Assembly: GCA_019635535.1 (NCBI GenBank)
Contig: JAHBZH010000001.1
Span: 1,516,995 to 1,580,994, forward strand
Source: Sphingomonas sp.
GTDB taxonomy: Bacteria; Pseudomonadota; Alphaproteobacteria; Sphingomonadales; Sphingomonadaceae
Length of the DNA: 64,000 bases
Direction: 5' to 3'
Of this stretch, positions 17,323 to 27,260 are shown piece after piece. The notes beneath the pieces are model-generated. The model was not told the DNA's origin. It saw nothing but the letters and a program-made list of their open reading frames with translations, and searched no databases. The position numbers and the translations under genes were made by a program. How positions within the stretch are numbered: position 1 is the stretch's first letter; each line of letters begins with the position of its first letter.

Positions 17323-18788
17323 GCGATTATCGCATCCAGGGCGCCACGGGCGAATGGGAGGTCGTGATCGGCCTCGAGGTTCATGCGCAGGTCGTGTCGG
17401 AAGCCAAATTGTTCTCCGGCGCGGCGACCGCCTTCGGGGCGGAGCCGAACACGCAGGTCAGCCTGATCGACGCGGCGATGCCGGGGATGCTGCCGGTGCC
17501 GAACGCGGAGTGCATCCGGCAGGCGGTGCGCACGGGCCTCGCGATCGAGGCCGGGATCAACCAGTGGTCGCGCTTCGACCGGAAGAATTATTTCTACGCC
17601 GATCTGCCGCAGGGCTACCAGATCAGCCAGCTCTATCACCCGCTGGTCGGCGAAGGACAGGTAACGGTCGATCTCGACGGCGGTGCGACCAAGACGATCG
17701 GGATCGAGCGCATCCATGTCGAGCAGGACGCGGGCAAGCTGATGCACGATCAGCATCCCAGCTTCTCCTATGTCGATTTGAACCGTTCGGGTGTTGCGCT
17801 GATGGAGATTGTCTCCAAACCGGATATGCGCTCGCCGGAAGAAGCGGGCGCCTATGTCCGCAAGCTGCGCGCGATCCTGCGCTATGTCGGCTCGTGCGAC
17901 GGCAATATGGAGCAGGGATCGATGCGCGCCGACGTGAACGTGTCGGTCCGCAAGCCCGGTGAGGAATTCGGCACGCGCACCGAGACGAAGAACGTCAATT
18001 CGGTGCGCTTCATCATGGCCGTGATCGAGCATGAGGCCCGCCGCCAGGTCGACCTGATCGAGGATGGCGGCGCGGTCGTGCAGGAAACCCGCCTCTACGA
18101 TCCCGACCGGAACGAGACGCGGTCCTTGCGCTCCAAGGAGGACGCGCACGATTATCGTTACTTCCCCGATCCGGACCTGCTGCCGCTGGAGCTTTCGGAC
18201 GCCTTCGTCGCCGAATGCCGCGCCAGCCTGCCCGAGCTGCCCGACGCCAAAAGGGCGCGCTACGAAAATGTGCTGGGCCTGTCCGCCTACAACGCCGACG
18301 TGCTGACCGCCGAGGTCGAGACGGCGCGCTGGTTCGAGGCGCTGCTGGCGGTGGGGCCGGGCGATGCCGGCTTCGCGCAGCGCGCCGCCAACTGGGTGAT
18401 CTCCGACCTGTTCGGCGCGCTGAACCGGCTGGGCAAGGACATCGAGGAAAGCCCGGTCACGCCCGCCCAGGCCGCGTCCCTGCTCGGCCTCGTCGCCGAC
18501 GGCACGCTCTCCGGCACGCTCGCCAAGCAGGTGTTCGAGATCATGCTGGAGACGGGCGAGGACCCGGACCGGATCGTCGAGGCGCGCGGGCTTCGGCAGA
18601 CCAGCGACACCGGCGCGATCGAGGCGGCGATCGCCGAGGTGATGGCCGCCAACGAAGATAAGGTCGCCGAATATCGCGGCGGCAAGGACAAGCTGTTCGG
18701 CTTCTTCGTCGGCCAGACGATGAAGGCGATGGCCGGCAAGGCGAACCCGCAGGTGGTGAACGAGCTGCTGAAGAAGGCTTTGGACTAG
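17319..18788 (+). CDS. gatB: Aspartyl/glutamyl-tRNA amidotransferase subunit B
   Basis: A 489-aa GatB, the kinase/transamidase partner that binds the t[12 protein letters not shown] near the start, [19 protein letters not shown] (about 86-104) and the HVEQDAGKL region are the GatB signatures. The C-terminal GatB/Yqey tail runs to [10 protein letters not shown]. The ATG at 17319 overlaps the stop of the inserted membrane-protein gene (ATGA). Confidence 0.96.
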   Translation: MSDYRIQGATGEWEVVIGLEVHAQVVSEAKLFSGAATAFGAEPNTQVSLIDAAMPGMLPVPNAECIRQAVRTGLAIEAGINQWSRFDRKNYFYADLPQGYQISQLYHPLVGEGQVTVDLDGGATKTIGIERIHVEQDAGKLMHDQHPSFSYVDLNRSGVALMEIVSKPDMRSPEEAGAYVRKLRAILRYVGSCDGNMEQGSMRADVNVSVRKPGEEFGTRTETKNVNSVRFIMAVIEHEARRQVDLIEDGGAVVQETRLYDPDRNETRSLRSKEDAHDYRYFPDPDLLPLELSDAFVAECRASLPELPDAKRARYENVLGLSAYNADVLTAEVETARWFEALLAVGPGDAGFAQRAANWVISDLFGALNRLGKDIEESPVTPAQAASLLGLVADGTLSGTLAKQVFEIMLETGEDPDRIVEARGLRQTSDTGAIEAAIAEVMAANEDKVAEYRGGKDKLFGFFVGQTMKAMAGKANPQVVNELLKKALD

Positions 18789-18894
18789 GGTCCGCCGCAC
18801 GCCCGCCCGCTTCCGCCGGCCGTTCGGCGGCATGAGCGACACATGCCGGGCTCGGCCGTTATGCTCCGCTCGGGCTCGGTTGCGGGAGGCAATG

Positions 18895-19284
18895 ATGGCG
18901 TCGATTCGCCGGAGCATAGTCGTCGATGCGCCGGCAGAGCGCGTCTGGGAGAAGCTGCGCGAGGCCGGCCAGGTCGTCGATCTCTTTCCAGGCGTGCTGA
19001 CCGCATCGCGGATGGAGGGCGCGTCCCGCGTCGTCACCTTCGCCAATGGCATGGTCGTGCGCGAATATATCGTCGATATCGACGATGACGGGCGCCGCAT
19101 TGTCTATGCCGCGGTCGATGCGGGTTTCACCCATCACAACGGAGCGATGCAGATCGTGCCGGAAACCGGGACGACGAGCCGGTTCGTCTGGATCAGCGAT
19201 TTTCTGCCCGACGAGGCCCGCGCCGGCGTGGAGCCGTTGATCGACCAGGGTACGGCCAGTTTCGCGGCGCGTTGGGCGCGCTGA
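18895..19284 (+). CDS. SRPBCC (START-like) family protein
   Basis: A 129-aa protein with the polyketide cyclase/dehydrase pattern: SIVVDAPAERVWEKL at the N-terminus, a central beta-sheet (GMVVREYIVDIDDDGRRIVY) and a long C-terminal helix. Such proteins bind hydrophobic ligands; the ligand is unknown. GGGAGG at 18884-18889 is best spaced for the ATG at 18895, though the ATG at 18892 is possible. Confidence 0.82.
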   Translation: MASIRRSIVVDAPAERVWEKLREAGQVVDLFPGVLTASRMEGASRVVTFANGMVVREYIVDIDDDGRRIVYAAVDAGFTHHNGAMQIVPETGTTSRFVWISDFLPDEARAGVEPLIDQGTASFAARWAR

Positions 19285-19423
19285 CGACGCGATTGCGGAC
19301 GATGCGGGTTTCCCGCGGCGGCGGCGTCTGATCCACAGGCGCCGGCATCCCCCCAACATTGCCGGCGCTTCTCATTCGTGAGCCTTGTCGCGTGGCGGCC
19401 CTGCCGTTCCCGCGACGGGGAGT

Positions 19424-19456
19424 CGCGGCCCGGACACCGCCAGAGTCCGGGCCGCG
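19424..19456 (+). promoter_or_regulatory. Strong hairpin in the leader of the outer-membrane barrel gene
   Basis: A 12-bp perfect stem, CGCGGCCCGGAC with GTCCGGGCCGCG, and a 9-nt loop, 38 nt before the start codon. No T-run follows. It is a candidate 5'-UTR stabiliser or regulatory structure. Confidence 0.6.
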
Positions 19457-19494
19457 ATGCGGATGAGCGCAGTGACAATGTTCAGGAGTTCATC

Positions 19495-20166
19495 ATGAAG
19501 ATCAGTTTGTTCGCCGCCCTCCTCGCGGCCAGCGCCATCGCGGCCCCGGCTTATGCGCAGGACGCCAACTTCTCCGGCGTGCGCGGCGAAATCCGCGCCG
19601 GCTGGGACAATGTCCGCGTCGGCGCCACCGCCCCCGACCCCGATGACGAGGACGCGACGATTTCCGCCAGCGAAAGCGACGATGGCATCGCCTACGGCCT
19701 GGAGATCGGCTACGATTATCAGAGCCATGGCGGTTTCGTCGTCGGCGTCTATGGCGGCGCCGATTTCTCCAATGCCGGGCGCTGCGGCGAAGTGGTTGGC
19801 GACGATCTCGCCTGCATCGAGCCGGGCCGTAACTTCACCCTGGGCGCGCGCGCCGGCTGGGCGGTTGCCGATTCCGTGCTGGTCTACGCCAAAGGCGGCT
19901 ATTCCAACGGGCGCGTGCGCTTCGATTATGACGCGGACGTGGAGGATGACGACAACGACACGATCGCGCTGCGGCGGAACCGCAACGGCTGGCATGTCGG
20001 CGGCGGCTTCGAGGTCGCGCTGAGCCGCGATCTCTACGCCAAGGCCGAATATACCTACACGGATTACAGCCGGCTCACCGTCGTCGACCCCGAGGATGAC
20101 GACCTGACCTACCGCGTCGGTGCCAGCCGCCACCAGGCGATCGCCGGGATCGGCGTCCGCTTCTGA
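19495..20166 (+). CDS. Outer-membrane beta-barrel protein (OmpA/Opa-like)
   Basis: A 223-aa protein with a signal peptide (MKISLFAALLAASAIAAPAY, cleaved before QDANF) and alternating strands ending in the C-terminal aromatic IAGIGVRF typical of barrels. Strand repeats (GGFVVGVYGGADFS, NFTLGARAGWAVAD, NGWHVGGGFEVALS) suggest eight strands. Loops are unusually rich in Asp (DPDDEDATIS, DADVEDDDNDT, DPEDDDL) and could bind divalent metal. It is preceded by a strong leader hairpin and followed by a terminator-like stem. Confidence 0.87.
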   Translation: MKISLFAALLAASAIAAPAYAQDANFSGVRGEIRAGWDNVRVGATAPDPDDEDATISASESDDGIAYGLEIGYDYQSHGGFVVGVYGGADFSNAGRCGEVVGDDLACIEPGRNFTLGARAGWAVADSVLVYAKGGYSNGRVRFDYDADVEDDDNDTIALRRNRNGWHVGGGFEVALSRDLYAKAEYTYTDYSRLTVVDPEDDDLTYRVGASRHQAIAGIGVRF

Positions 20167-20175
20167 CGACAGGGA

Positions 20176-20203
20176 GGGGCGTCCGCGCGCGGGCGCCCCT
20201 TAT
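20176..20203 (+). terminator. Probable terminator after the barrel gene
   Basis: GGGGCG pairs with CGCCCC around a GC-rich loop, with a short TTAT tail 10 nt past the stop codon. The T-run is weak. Confidence 0.55.
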
Positions 20204-20266
20204 CCCGGCGGAACCGGCCCGCGCGGCCATCCGTTTGCGCTCGAACCCTTTTTCAAGGAGAGCGCC

Positions 20267-20755
20267 ATGCCCACCGACCAGGAGATCGAAGCCCGTTTCT
20301 GGAGCGCGCTGAAGGATGACATGACGGTCATGCTCGGCGTGGCGGGCGGCGACGGTCACGCCCAGCCGATGACCGCGCAGCTCGATCCCGATATCGGCCC
20401 CGGTTCGATCTGGTTCTTCACCGCCAGCGATGTCGATCTGGTCCGCGACACCGGCGCGGGCGCACCGGCGATGCTCCATTTCGCCGCCAAGAGGCACGAT
20501 CTCTTCGCCTCCGCCGAAGGGCGGCTGACGCCGGATACCGACCGCGCACGGATCGACAAATTGTGGAACCGCTTCGTCGCGGCCTGGTATGAAGGTGGCA
20601 AGGACGATCCCAAGCTTGTCCTGCTGCGCTTCGATCCCGGCCATGCCCAGATCTGGCTCAACGAGAACAGCCTGTTCGCCGGCGTGAAGCTGCTGCTCGG
20701 CGTCGATCCGAAGCAGGATTACAAGGGCAAGGTGGCCGAGGTCGATCTGGCCTGA
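20267..20755 (+). CDS. Pyridoxamine 5'-phosphate oxidase-family (general stress protein 26-like) protein
   Basis: A 162-aa split-barrel flavin-binding-type protein: FWSALKDDMTVMLGV, then GSIWFFTASDVDLVRD and LLRFDPGHAQIWLNE, which fit the GsiB/stress-26 branch that binds FMN or FAD. A purine-rich AAGGAG precedes the ATG at 20267. The activity of the family is poorly defined. Eight nt separate it from the next gene, so the two may be co-transcribed. Confidence 0.84.
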   Translation: MPTDQEIEARFWSALKDDMTVMLGVAGGDGHAQPMTAQLDPDIGPGSIWFFTASDVDLVRDTGAGAPAMLHFAAKRHDLFASAEGRLTPDTDRARIDKLWNRFVAAWYEGGKDDPKLVLLRFDPGHAQIWLNENSLFAGVKLLLGVDPKQDYKGKVAEVDLA

Positions 20756-20763
20756 CCCGTCCC

Positions 20764-21630
20764 GTGGGGAAGGACAAGCACAAGGTGCGCCTCAGCATCG
20801 ACGTCGAGCTCGACTATCATTTCCCGGAAGCGGCGGACGTGCTGCTGGCGCTCGAAGTCGCGCCGTTGCCCGATCAGCGGCTGGTCGAGGACTTGTTGAC
20901 GGTTTCGGGCGCGGGACCGCTCCGCCCGATCGTCGGCGAGGACGGGATCGGCCAGCGGACCTGGCTGCGCGCGCAGGGCGCGGCGCGCGTCGCCTATCGC
21001 GCGACCGTCGATATCGACCGCCCGGTCATTTCGCTGGACAGCCGTGCGATCGTGCCGCTGAAGGAACTGCCGGCCGAGGTGGTGCCCTATATCTGGCCGA
21101 GCCGCTATTGCGAGTCCGACCGGTTCGAAGGCTTCGTCGAGCGCCGCTTCGGCGGCATCGCGGGCGGGGCCAAGGTGACGGCGATGGCCGAGTGGATCCG
21201 TGGCGAGCTGGACTATGTGCCGGGCTCCAGTGATGCGCGTACCACCGCGTCGGACGCCTTCGTCGCGCGCCGGGGCGTGTGCCGGGATTATGCCCATCTC
21301 CTCGCCAGCTTCGCGCGGGCGGCGGGCATTCCGGCTCGGCTGGTCGGCGCCTATGCCTGGCGGCTCGACCCGCCCGATTTCCATGCTCTGGTCGAGGTCT
21401 GGCTCGACGACGGCTGGCACCTGGTCGACGCCACCGGCCTCGCGCCGATCGAGGGGATCGTGCGCATCGGCGTCGGCCGCGACGCGACCGACATCGCCTT
21501 CATGACGATCTTCGGCACGGCGGAGATGAACGCGCAGAAAGTGGCGGTGACGCGGGTGGAGCAGGACGGGCGGCCAGGCGCCGACGTTTCAGTAAAGCGA
21601 GGGAGTTCAATCGGTCCTGTCGTCGGATGA
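20764..21630 (+). CDS. Transglutaminase-like cysteine protease family protein
   Basis: A 288-aa cytosolic protein. An N-terminal beta region (1-110) is followed by a transglutaminase core with Cys173 (RRGVCRDYAHL), His207 (FHALVEVW) and Asp222 (VDATG), the usual triad. Members are proteases or amidases rather than cross-linkers. The start is GTG at 20764. The last 15 residues (ADVSVKRGSSIGPVVG) overlap a small antisense gene and look unlike the family end, so the 3' end may have been remodelled. Confidence 0.87.
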   Translation: MGKDKHKVRLSIDVELDYHFPEAADVLLALEVAPLPDQRLVEDLLTVSGAGPLRPIVGEDGIGQRTWLRAQGAARVAYRATVDIDRPVISLDSRAIVPLKELPAEVVPYIWPSRYCESDRFEGFVERRFGGIAGGAKVTAMAEWIRGELDYVPGSSDARTTASDAFVARRGVCRDYAHLLASFARAAGIPARLVGAYAWRLDPPDFHALVEVWLDDGWHLVDATGLAPIEGIVRIGVGRDATDIAFMTIFGTAEMNAQKVAVTRVEQDGRPGADVSVKRGSSIGPVVG

Positions 21631-21810
21631 CAGCAAGTTTCGCCTTCTCATGGATACGAACCATCCAAGACCCGCGATCGCCGCTGTCATGGCCGACCAG
21701 AATGGCGTCGCAATCGTCAATCCGAAAACGAACATCAGCGCTCCGAAAAGCAGGGCGCTGAACCATGGCTGGCCGAGCAGAGAATGTCCGATCACAATGC
21801 GAATGTGCAT
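21607..21810 (-). CDS. Small two-helix membrane protein, unknown
   Basis: A 67-aa predicted protein with two hydrophobic helices (WFSALLFGALMFVFGLTIAT and about 18 residues further on) and a basic SMRRRN stretch. Base use is less GC-rich than around it. It overlaps the end of the transglutaminase gene by 24 nt, tail to tail. No homologue is recognised; it could be a chance frame. Confidence 0.42.
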   Translation of the reverse strand: MHIRIVIGHSLLGQPWFSALLFGALMFVFGLTIATPFWSAMTAAIAGLGWFVSMRRRNLLSSDDRTD

Positions 21811-21856
21811 CACATCCGGTATGCCTGCAACAGTAAGCAGGCTCTCGCACTGAATC

Positions 21857-22930
21857 CTAAAGCAGCCGCATCTGCGCGCCTTCGGGCGGGACGAACAGGT
21901 CGGTGCGGAGCGGGCGGCGCTCCAGGTTCAGCCCGTGCTTGCGGATCGCGCGGTCGAAGCGGGCCTTGAGCAGTTCCGCCCATGGGCCTTGCCCGCGCAT
22001 CCGGGTGAAGAAATCCGGATCGTTGTCGCGGCCGCCGCGCAGCTCGCGGATGATCGCCATCACCTTGGCGGCGCGCTCGGGATAATGTTCGTCGAGCCAG
22101 GCGCGGAACAGGGGCGCGACCTCGTAGGGGAGGCGCACCGGCAGGTAGAAGATTCCGATCGCCCCGGCCTCGGCGGCGGCCTCGACGATATGCTCCAGCT
22201 CGTGATCGGTGATCGCCGGCACGACCGGCGCGATCGAGACATAGGCCGGGACGCCCGCCTCGGCGAGCCGCTTCACCGCCGCGAGGCGCTTGCGGGCCGC
22301 CGGCGCGCGCGGCTCCAGCGTGCGCGAGATGGCGGGGGTGAGCGAGGTGACGGAGAGCGCCACGCCGGCCAGCCGATCGCGCCCCATCGGCCCCAATATG
22401 TCGAGATCGGCCAGCACCCTGTCCGACTTGGTGGTGATCGTCACCGGATGGCGCGTCTCGGCGAGCACCTCCAGGATCGATCGGGTGATCCGCCAGCGGC
22501 TCTCGATCGGCTGATAGGGATCGGTGTTCGTCCCCATCGCGATCGGGCGGACCTGATAGCCGCGTTTCCCCAGCTCGGCGCGCAGCAGCTTGGCCGCGTC
22601 GGGCTTGGCGAACAGGCGGCTTTCGAAATCGAGGCCGGGGGACAGGTCGTGATAGGCGTGGGTCGGTCGCGCGAAGCAATAGATGCAGCCATGCTCGCAG
22701 CCGCGATAGGGATTGATCGAGCGATCGAAGCCGATGTCGGGGGATTGGTTGCGGGTGATGATCGTCTTCGGATGCTCGATCGTCACCGTCGTGCGGAGCG
22801 GCGGCGCCCCGTCCAGCTCCTCGCGCGCGTCCAGCCAGTCCCCGTCCGCTTCGCGCGTCGGCAGGTTGAAGCGGTCCGGGGTGCGATTCTCGGGCGCACC
22901 CCGGCCGGGACGGGCGTCGGGCCGGGGCAT
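21857..22930 (-). CDS. PA0069-family radical SAM protein
   Basis: A 357-aa radical SAM enzyme. The cluster motif is CEHGCIYC (Cys78, Cys82, Cys85) within NPYRGCEHGCIYCFARPTHA, as in the SplB-like PA0069 family. SAM-binding segments follow (MGTNTDPYQPIE, TITTKSDRV). The family's reaction is not established; a DNA-repair or RNA-modification role has been suggested from its SplB similarity. The start is the ATG at 22930. Confidence 0.88.
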   Translation of the reverse strand: MPRPDARPGRGAPENRTPDRFNLPTREADGDWLDAREELDGAPPLRTTVTIEHPKTIITRNQSPDIGFDRSINPYRGCEHGCIYCFARPTHAYHDLSPGLDFESRLFAKPDAAKLLRAELGKRGYQVRPIAMGTNTDPYQPIESRWRITRSILEVLAETRHPVTITTKSDRVLADLDILGPMGRDRLAGVALSVTSLTPAISRTLEPRAPAARKRLAAVKRLAEAGVPAYVSIAPVVPAITDHELEHIVEAAAEAGAIGIFYLPVRLPYEVAPLFRAWLDEHYPERAAKVMAIIRELRGGRDNDPDFFTRMRGQGPWAELLKARFDRAIRKHGLNLERRPLRTDLFVPPEGAQMRLL

Positions 22931-22992
22931 AAGCGAATGATGCGCTCACCGAGAGAACAGATCAAGAACAAAAAGAAGGGTGGAGGCGAGGT

Positions 22993-24792
22993 TTATTGCT
23001 GCTCGGTTCCCGGGTCCGTCGTGGGCCCGCCTTGCCCCGTCATCGCCGTCCGCACGGGCTGGCGCGGCGCGATGCGCACCGCCGCCTCGCCGCGCATGCC
23101 GGGGAAGCGGGGCCACATGCCCTGGGCCAGCGCGCGGCGGCTCGCCGAGCGATCGGCGGTCTGTTCTTCGTAGATCCAGTAGTTCCGGAGCACGATCGGC
23201 ACATAGCCGCGCGTTTCCCAGTACGGAATCGTCTCCAGAAACAGCAGGGGATCGCTCTGGTCGTAGCGATTGTTCCACTCCGCGATCGGCGCCGGGCCGG
23301 CATTGTAGGAGGCGATGATCTTCGGGAGCAGTCCGCCCGTCGCCGGCAGATCGCGCAGATATTCCAGATAGGTCTGGCCATATTCCATGTTGATCGACGG
23401 AATGTTGAGCTGCGCGGGCGTCACCGTCTCGCCGCCGCGCCGGGCCATGTGGCGGCCGGTGCCGGGCATCACCTGCATCAGCCCGCGCGCGCCCGCCGGG
23501 CTCACCGCCTCGGGCCGGAAATTGGATTCCTGGAGCGCATGGGCGAAGGCGAGGGCCGGATCGACGCGCCAGCCATTGGTCGGCTGCCAGCTCGGCGATG
23601 GATAGCGGTTGTGGACCGCCGTGCGGGTGCCGCGCGGGCCGTTATGGGCGAGCCACATCTGGGCGCTGGTGAGATTGAGCCGCGCGGCGAGGTGGAGCAG
23701 GGCCTCATGCTCGTTCGGCCGGCCGATCCGCGCCTGATGGCGGATCAGGCCGTCGGCCAGCGCGGACTCGCCGATCTCGGCCAGCGCGACGGCGGCGCGC
23801 ACGTTGCGATAGACGGATATCTCGCGCCATTCCTCGGCGGTAAGCGGATCGAGCGTGGCGGGCACCGCGCGGATGCCGAGCGCGCTCTGCGCCAGCAGGC
23901 CATAGAAAGTCTCATTGAGCCGCGCGGCGGTTTGCAGACGACCCTGTACGCGTTCCGGCCGGCCGCAGGCGGTGTCGGCGCGCGCCGCCCAATAATGGCC
24001 GGCGGCGGACAGCTCGATATCGCCGGATCGGCTCGCGACCGTACCGAAATGATCGGCCGCCGCCGCGCAATCGCCCATCCGCCAGGCGGCGAGGCCGGCG
24101 ACCCAATCGGCATGGATCGCATATTCGGTCGGCCCGCGCCGGGCCTCGTCGGCGATGCGGCGCGCGTCGCGGTCATAGCCGTTCAGGTAGAAGACCCAGG
24201 CGATGCGCTGGCGCAACGCGGTGCGCGCCTCCTCGCTGAGATCGGCGCCGCGCTCGTTCAGGATCGCTTCGGCTTCGAACGGTCGGTCGCCGACCAGCAG
24301 CGGCTGGATGGCGGATTCAAGCCGATCGGCAACGGCATCGCCGCGGATCGGTCGGGGACGGGCGCGGCGCGGCTGGCCGGCCAGTCCGGCAAGGCGCTGC
24401 TGTTCGGGCAGGCGGGGCAGCACGGTGGCGCCGCGCAGGGTGGCGAGCCGCGCGAGATCGGCGGCCTGCGGCAGGTCGGGCGCGCGTTCGAGCAGCTCGG
24501 CGAGCGGCCCCAACTCGACGCGCGGCGAGCCGGACGCGGTGTAGAGCATGGCGCGGGCGACATCGTGCAGTGGGCCGGGCCGGATGGCGTCCAGCCGCGC
24601 GGCGGCGCTCGACCAGTTTGAGGCACGCAGATCGGCGAAGACGGCCTGGTAATTCTCTCGATCCGACCCATTGAGCTGGGTCGGGACATTGAAGGCGCGC
24701 GGCGGCCGCTGCTGCTGCCCCTGCGCCACGGCCGAGGCGGGCAAGGCGGCGAGGACGAATCCGGCGACGAGCGCTCCGGTCAGCCGCTTCAT
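22993..24792 (-). CDS. Soluble lytic murein transglycosylase (Slt70-like)
   Basis: A 599-aa periplasmic enzyme. It has a signal peptide (about 1-24), a long alpha-helical superhelix (about 40-400) and a C-terminal SLT domain with catalytic Glu422 in ALQESNFRPEAV, then SPAGARGLMQVMP and ASYNAGP. It cleaves peptidoglycan to 1,6-anhydro-muropeptides. The ATG at 24792 overlaps the stop of the UDG-like gene (ATGA), so it is the second gene of a coupled pair. Confidence 0.92.
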   Translation of the reverse strand: MKRLTGALVAGFVLAALPASAVAQGQQQRPPRAFNVPTQLNGSDRENYQAVFADLRASNWSSAAARLDAIRPGPLHDVARAMLYTASGSPRVELGPLAELLERAPDLPQAADLARLATLRGATVLPRLPEQQRLAGLAGQPRRARPRPIRGDAVADRLESAIQPLLVGDRPFEAEAILNERGADLSEEARTALRQRIAWVFYLNGYDRDARRIADEARRGPTEYAIHADWVAGLAAWRMGDCAAAADHFGTVASRSGDIELSAAGHYWAARADTACGRPERVQGRLQTAARLNETFYGLLAQSALGIRAVPATLDPLTAEEWREISVYRNVRAAVALAEIGESALADGLIRHQARIGRPNEHEALLHLAARLNLTSAQMWLAHNGPRGTRTAVHNRYPSPSWQPTNGWRVDPALAFAHALQESNFRPEAVSPAGARGLMQVMPGTGRHMARRGGETVTPAQLNIPSINMEYGQTYLEYLRDLPATGGLLPKIIASYNAGPAPIAEWNNRYDQSDPLLFLETIPYWETRGYVPIVLRNYWIYEEQTADRSASRRALAQGMWPRFPGMRGEAAVRIAPRQPVRTAMTGQGGPTTDPGTEQQ

Positions 24793-25490
24793 TCCGTCAG
24801 TCCTTCCTTGAGCATCTGCAGGTCTTCCCAGGCGAGCTTCTTGAGGCCGGGGACGAGCGCCAGTTTCTCCGGGCGGATCGTCGTCAAGGCGCGCACCGGG
24901 CCCGCGGGCGTATCGAGATCGTGCCAGCGCCCGCGCACCGCCGTCACCGCGCCACCGAGCAGCGCCTTGGCGCAGGCATCGCCGAACAGCAGCAGCGCGC
25001 GGGGACGGACGAGGCCGATATGGTGACGGGCGATGTCCGCCAGCTTCGCCGCATCCGCGGGATCGAGCGCGCCGGTCGGCGTACGCAGCGGCGAGAGCGA
25101 AGCGAGATAGTGTGTCTCGCGGCTCCGGCCGATCGCCGCCATCATCTTGTCGAACAGGTCGCCGGGTGCGCCGGAGAGCAGGGCGCCGGCGGCGAAATCC
25201 GCCTGGCCGGGCATGTCGATCATCACCATCAGCCCGGACGCGGGATCGCCCGACGGGCCGAGTCGGGGCGCGAGCAGCGCGCCCAGCGGCAGCGCGGCGG
25301 GATCGGTCAGCCAGGCGCGGAAGGCATCGAGCGTGTCGGGCAGCGCCGGGGCGGGCTCGGTTTCGGCGGCTGTCGTGGCGGGCGCCGGGCTGGCCGGCTT
25401 GAGCCAGTCGCGCGGGGCCTCGTCAACGAGCGCATCGACGCCCGCCTCCGCCCACCAGCTCAGCGCGCTCGCAGCCGCGCTCGAAGACAT
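24789..25490 (-). CDS. Uracil-DNA glycosylase-superfamily protein with degenerate active site
   Basis: A 233-aa protein whose C-terminal 140 residues follow the family-4/5 UDG layout: GDLFDKMMAAIGRSRET, YLASLSPLRTP, LLFGDACAKALLG, and a tail KKLAWEDLQML that is near-standard for UDG4. Key residues are missing. The four cluster cysteines are absent (only one Cys in the protein), the GEAPG-type motif A reads MIDMPGQAD, and the HPS/HPA motif reads IRPEK. It is probably not an active family-4 enzyme. The N-terminal 60 residues are Ala/Pro-rich. Confidence 0.75.
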   Translation of the reverse strand: MSSSAAASALSWWAEAGVDALVDEAPRDWLKPASPAPATTAAETEPAPALPDTLDAFRAWLTDPAALPLGALLAPRLGPSGDPASGLMVMIDMPGQADFAAGALLSGAPGDLFDKMMAAIGRSRETHYLASLSPLRTPTGALDPADAAKLADIARHHIGLVRPRALLLFGDACAKALLGGAVTAVRGRWHDLDTPAGPVRALTTIRPEKLALVPGLKKLAWEDLQMLKEGLTE

Positions 25491-25613
25491 AGACGCACAA
25501 CCCCACCGTGAAACCCGCAGGCATAGAGTCAGGCCCTGCCGGGCTGGTCAATCCAAAGCGCCCCGTTTATCTGCAAGGCGTTGGCTGCATGCGATGAGGG
25601 GAGTCCGCGAAGG

Positions 25614-27260
25614 ATGAGCGAACGGGAGTCGATGCCCTATGACGTGGTGATCGTCGGCGCCGGCCCGGCCGGCCTCGCCGCCGCCATCCGCCTCAAGCAG
25701 CGCGCCGCCGAAGCGGGGCGCGAGCTGTCCGTCTGCATCCTCGAAAAGGGCTCCGAAGTCGGCGCGCACATCCTGTCCGGCGCGGTGGTCGATCCGATCG
25801 CGCTCGACGAGTTGCTGCCGGACTGGAAGGAGCTGGACAGCCCGCTCACCGTGCCGGTCACCAAGAACGAGCATTGGGTGCTGACGGAGAAGAAGAAAAT
25901 CTCCTTCCCCCACATCCTGATGCCAGGCTTCATGTCGAACAAGGGCACCTACACGCTCTCGCTCGGCAATCTGTGCCGCTGGCTGGCGGGGCAGGCCGAG
26001 GCGCTCGGCGTGGAGATCTTCCCGGGTTTCGCGGCGGCCGAGGTGCTGTTTAACGACGATGGCTCCGTGAAGGGCGTCGCCACCGGCGACATGGGCGTCG
26101 CGCGCGACGGCACGCACAAGGCCGACTATCAGCCCGGCATGGAACTGCATGGCCGCTACACCTTTTTCGCCGAAGGCGCGCGCGGGCATCTCACCAAGGA
26201 ACTGAAGCGGATATTCGCGCTGGAGACTGACAGCCAGCCGCAGGTCTACGGCATCGGCCTCAAGGAGTTGTGGGACATCGATCCCGACAGGCACGAGCCC
26301 GGCCGGGTCATTCACACCCAGGGCTGGCCGCTCTCCGATGCCTGGGGCGGCGGCTTTCTCTATCATCAGGCGAACGGCCAGGTCGCGCTCGGCTTCGTGG
26401 TCGCGCTCAACTACAAGAATCCCTGGCTCTCGCCCTTCGAGGAATTCCAGCGCTGGAAGCAGCATCCGGCGATCCGCCATTTCCTGGAGGGCGGCAAGCG
26501 CGTCTCCTACGGCGCGCGGGCGATCAACGAGGGCGGCTGGCAGGCGATCCCGAAGCTGGCCTTTCCGGGCGGCGCGCTGATCGGCTGCGCGGCGGGCTTC
26601 GTCAACGTGCCCCGGATCAAGGGCAGCCATACCGCGATGAAATCCGGGATGCTCGCCGCCGAAGCCGCCTTCGCGGCGATTTCGGCGGACCGTTCGGCCG
26701 ATCTGCTGGCGGATTACGAGCCGGCGCTGCGCGACAGCTGGATCGCCAGGGAGCTCAAGAAGGTCCGCAATGTCGAGCCGCTGGTTGCCAGATGGGGCGG
26801 CGCGATCGGCACCGCGCTGGCCGGCATCGACATGTGGATGCGCCAGTTCGGCATCGGCCTCCCGTTCACGATGAAACACCATCCGGACAATGAGGGTCTG
26901 TGGCGCAAGGACGTCGCGCCGCCCATCGCCTATCCCAAGCCCGACGGCACGATCAGCTTCGACCGGCTCTCCTCGGTCTTCCTGTCCAACACCAATCACG
27001 AGGAGGACCAGCCCGTTCACCTGACGCTCAAGGATGCGAGCATACCGGTGGACGTGAATCTGGCGCGGTTCGCAGGGCCGGAATCGCGTTACTGCCCGGC
27101 GGGCGTCTATGAATTCGTCGAGGAGGGCGGCACGCAGCGATTGCAGATCAACGCGCAGAATTGCGTCCATTGCAAGACCTGCGACATCAAGGATCCGACC
27201 CAGAACATCAACTGGGTCGTTCCGGAAGGCGGAGGAGGCCCCAATTACCCCAATATGTAG
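25614..27260 (+). CDS. Electron-transfer flavoprotein-ubiquinone oxidoreductase
   Basis: A 548-aa ETF-QO that passes electrons from acyl-CoA and other dehydrogenases, via ETF, to ubiquinone at the inner membrane. The FAD site is GAGPAG (15-20). The C-terminal 4Fe-4S cluster ligands are Cys494 and Cys517/520/523 (CVHCKTC). A membrane-associating hydrophobic stretch lies about 400-425. The start ATG at 25614 follows an AAGG. The stop lies inside the likely start region of the next gene. Confidence 0.95.
   Translation: MSERESMPYDVVIVGAGPAGLAAAIRLKQRAAEAGRELSVCILEKGSEVGAHILSGAVVDPIALDELLPDWKELDSPLTVPVTKNEHWVLTEKKKISFPHILMPGFMSNKGTYTLSLGNLCRWLAGQAEALGVEIFPGFAAAEVLFNDDGSVKGVATGDMGVARDGTHKADYQPGMELHGRYTFFAEGARGHLTKELKRIFALETDSQPQVYGIGLKELWDIDPDRHEPGRVIHTQGWPLSDAWGGGFLYHQANGQVALGFVVALNYKNPWLSPFEEFQRWKQHPAIRHFLEGGKRVSYGARAINEGGWQAIPKLAFPGGALIGCAAGFVNVPRIKGSHTAMKSGMLAAEAAFAAISADRSADLLADYEPALRDSWIARELKKVRNVEPLVARWGGAIGTALAGIDMWMRQFGIGLPFTMKHHPDNEGLWRKDVAPPIAYPKPDGTISFDRLSSVFLSNTNHEEDQPVHLTLKDASIPVDVNLARFAGPESRYCPAGVYEFVEEGGTQRLQINAQNCVHCKTCDIKDPTQNINWVVPEGGGGPNYPNM

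Noticed and set aside
17010..19100. A 696-codon open frame antisense to gatB
   Set aside because: It lies fully over gatB, the membrane-protein gene and the SRPBCC gene, and its composition (Arg/Gly/Asp/His-rich) is typical of antisense shadow in high-GC DNA.
20764..21630. Frameshift at the 3' end of the transglutaminase gene
   Set aside because: The catalytic domain is complete and in one frame; the odd last 15 residues can be explained by a moved stop codon, and no second-frame continuation was seen.
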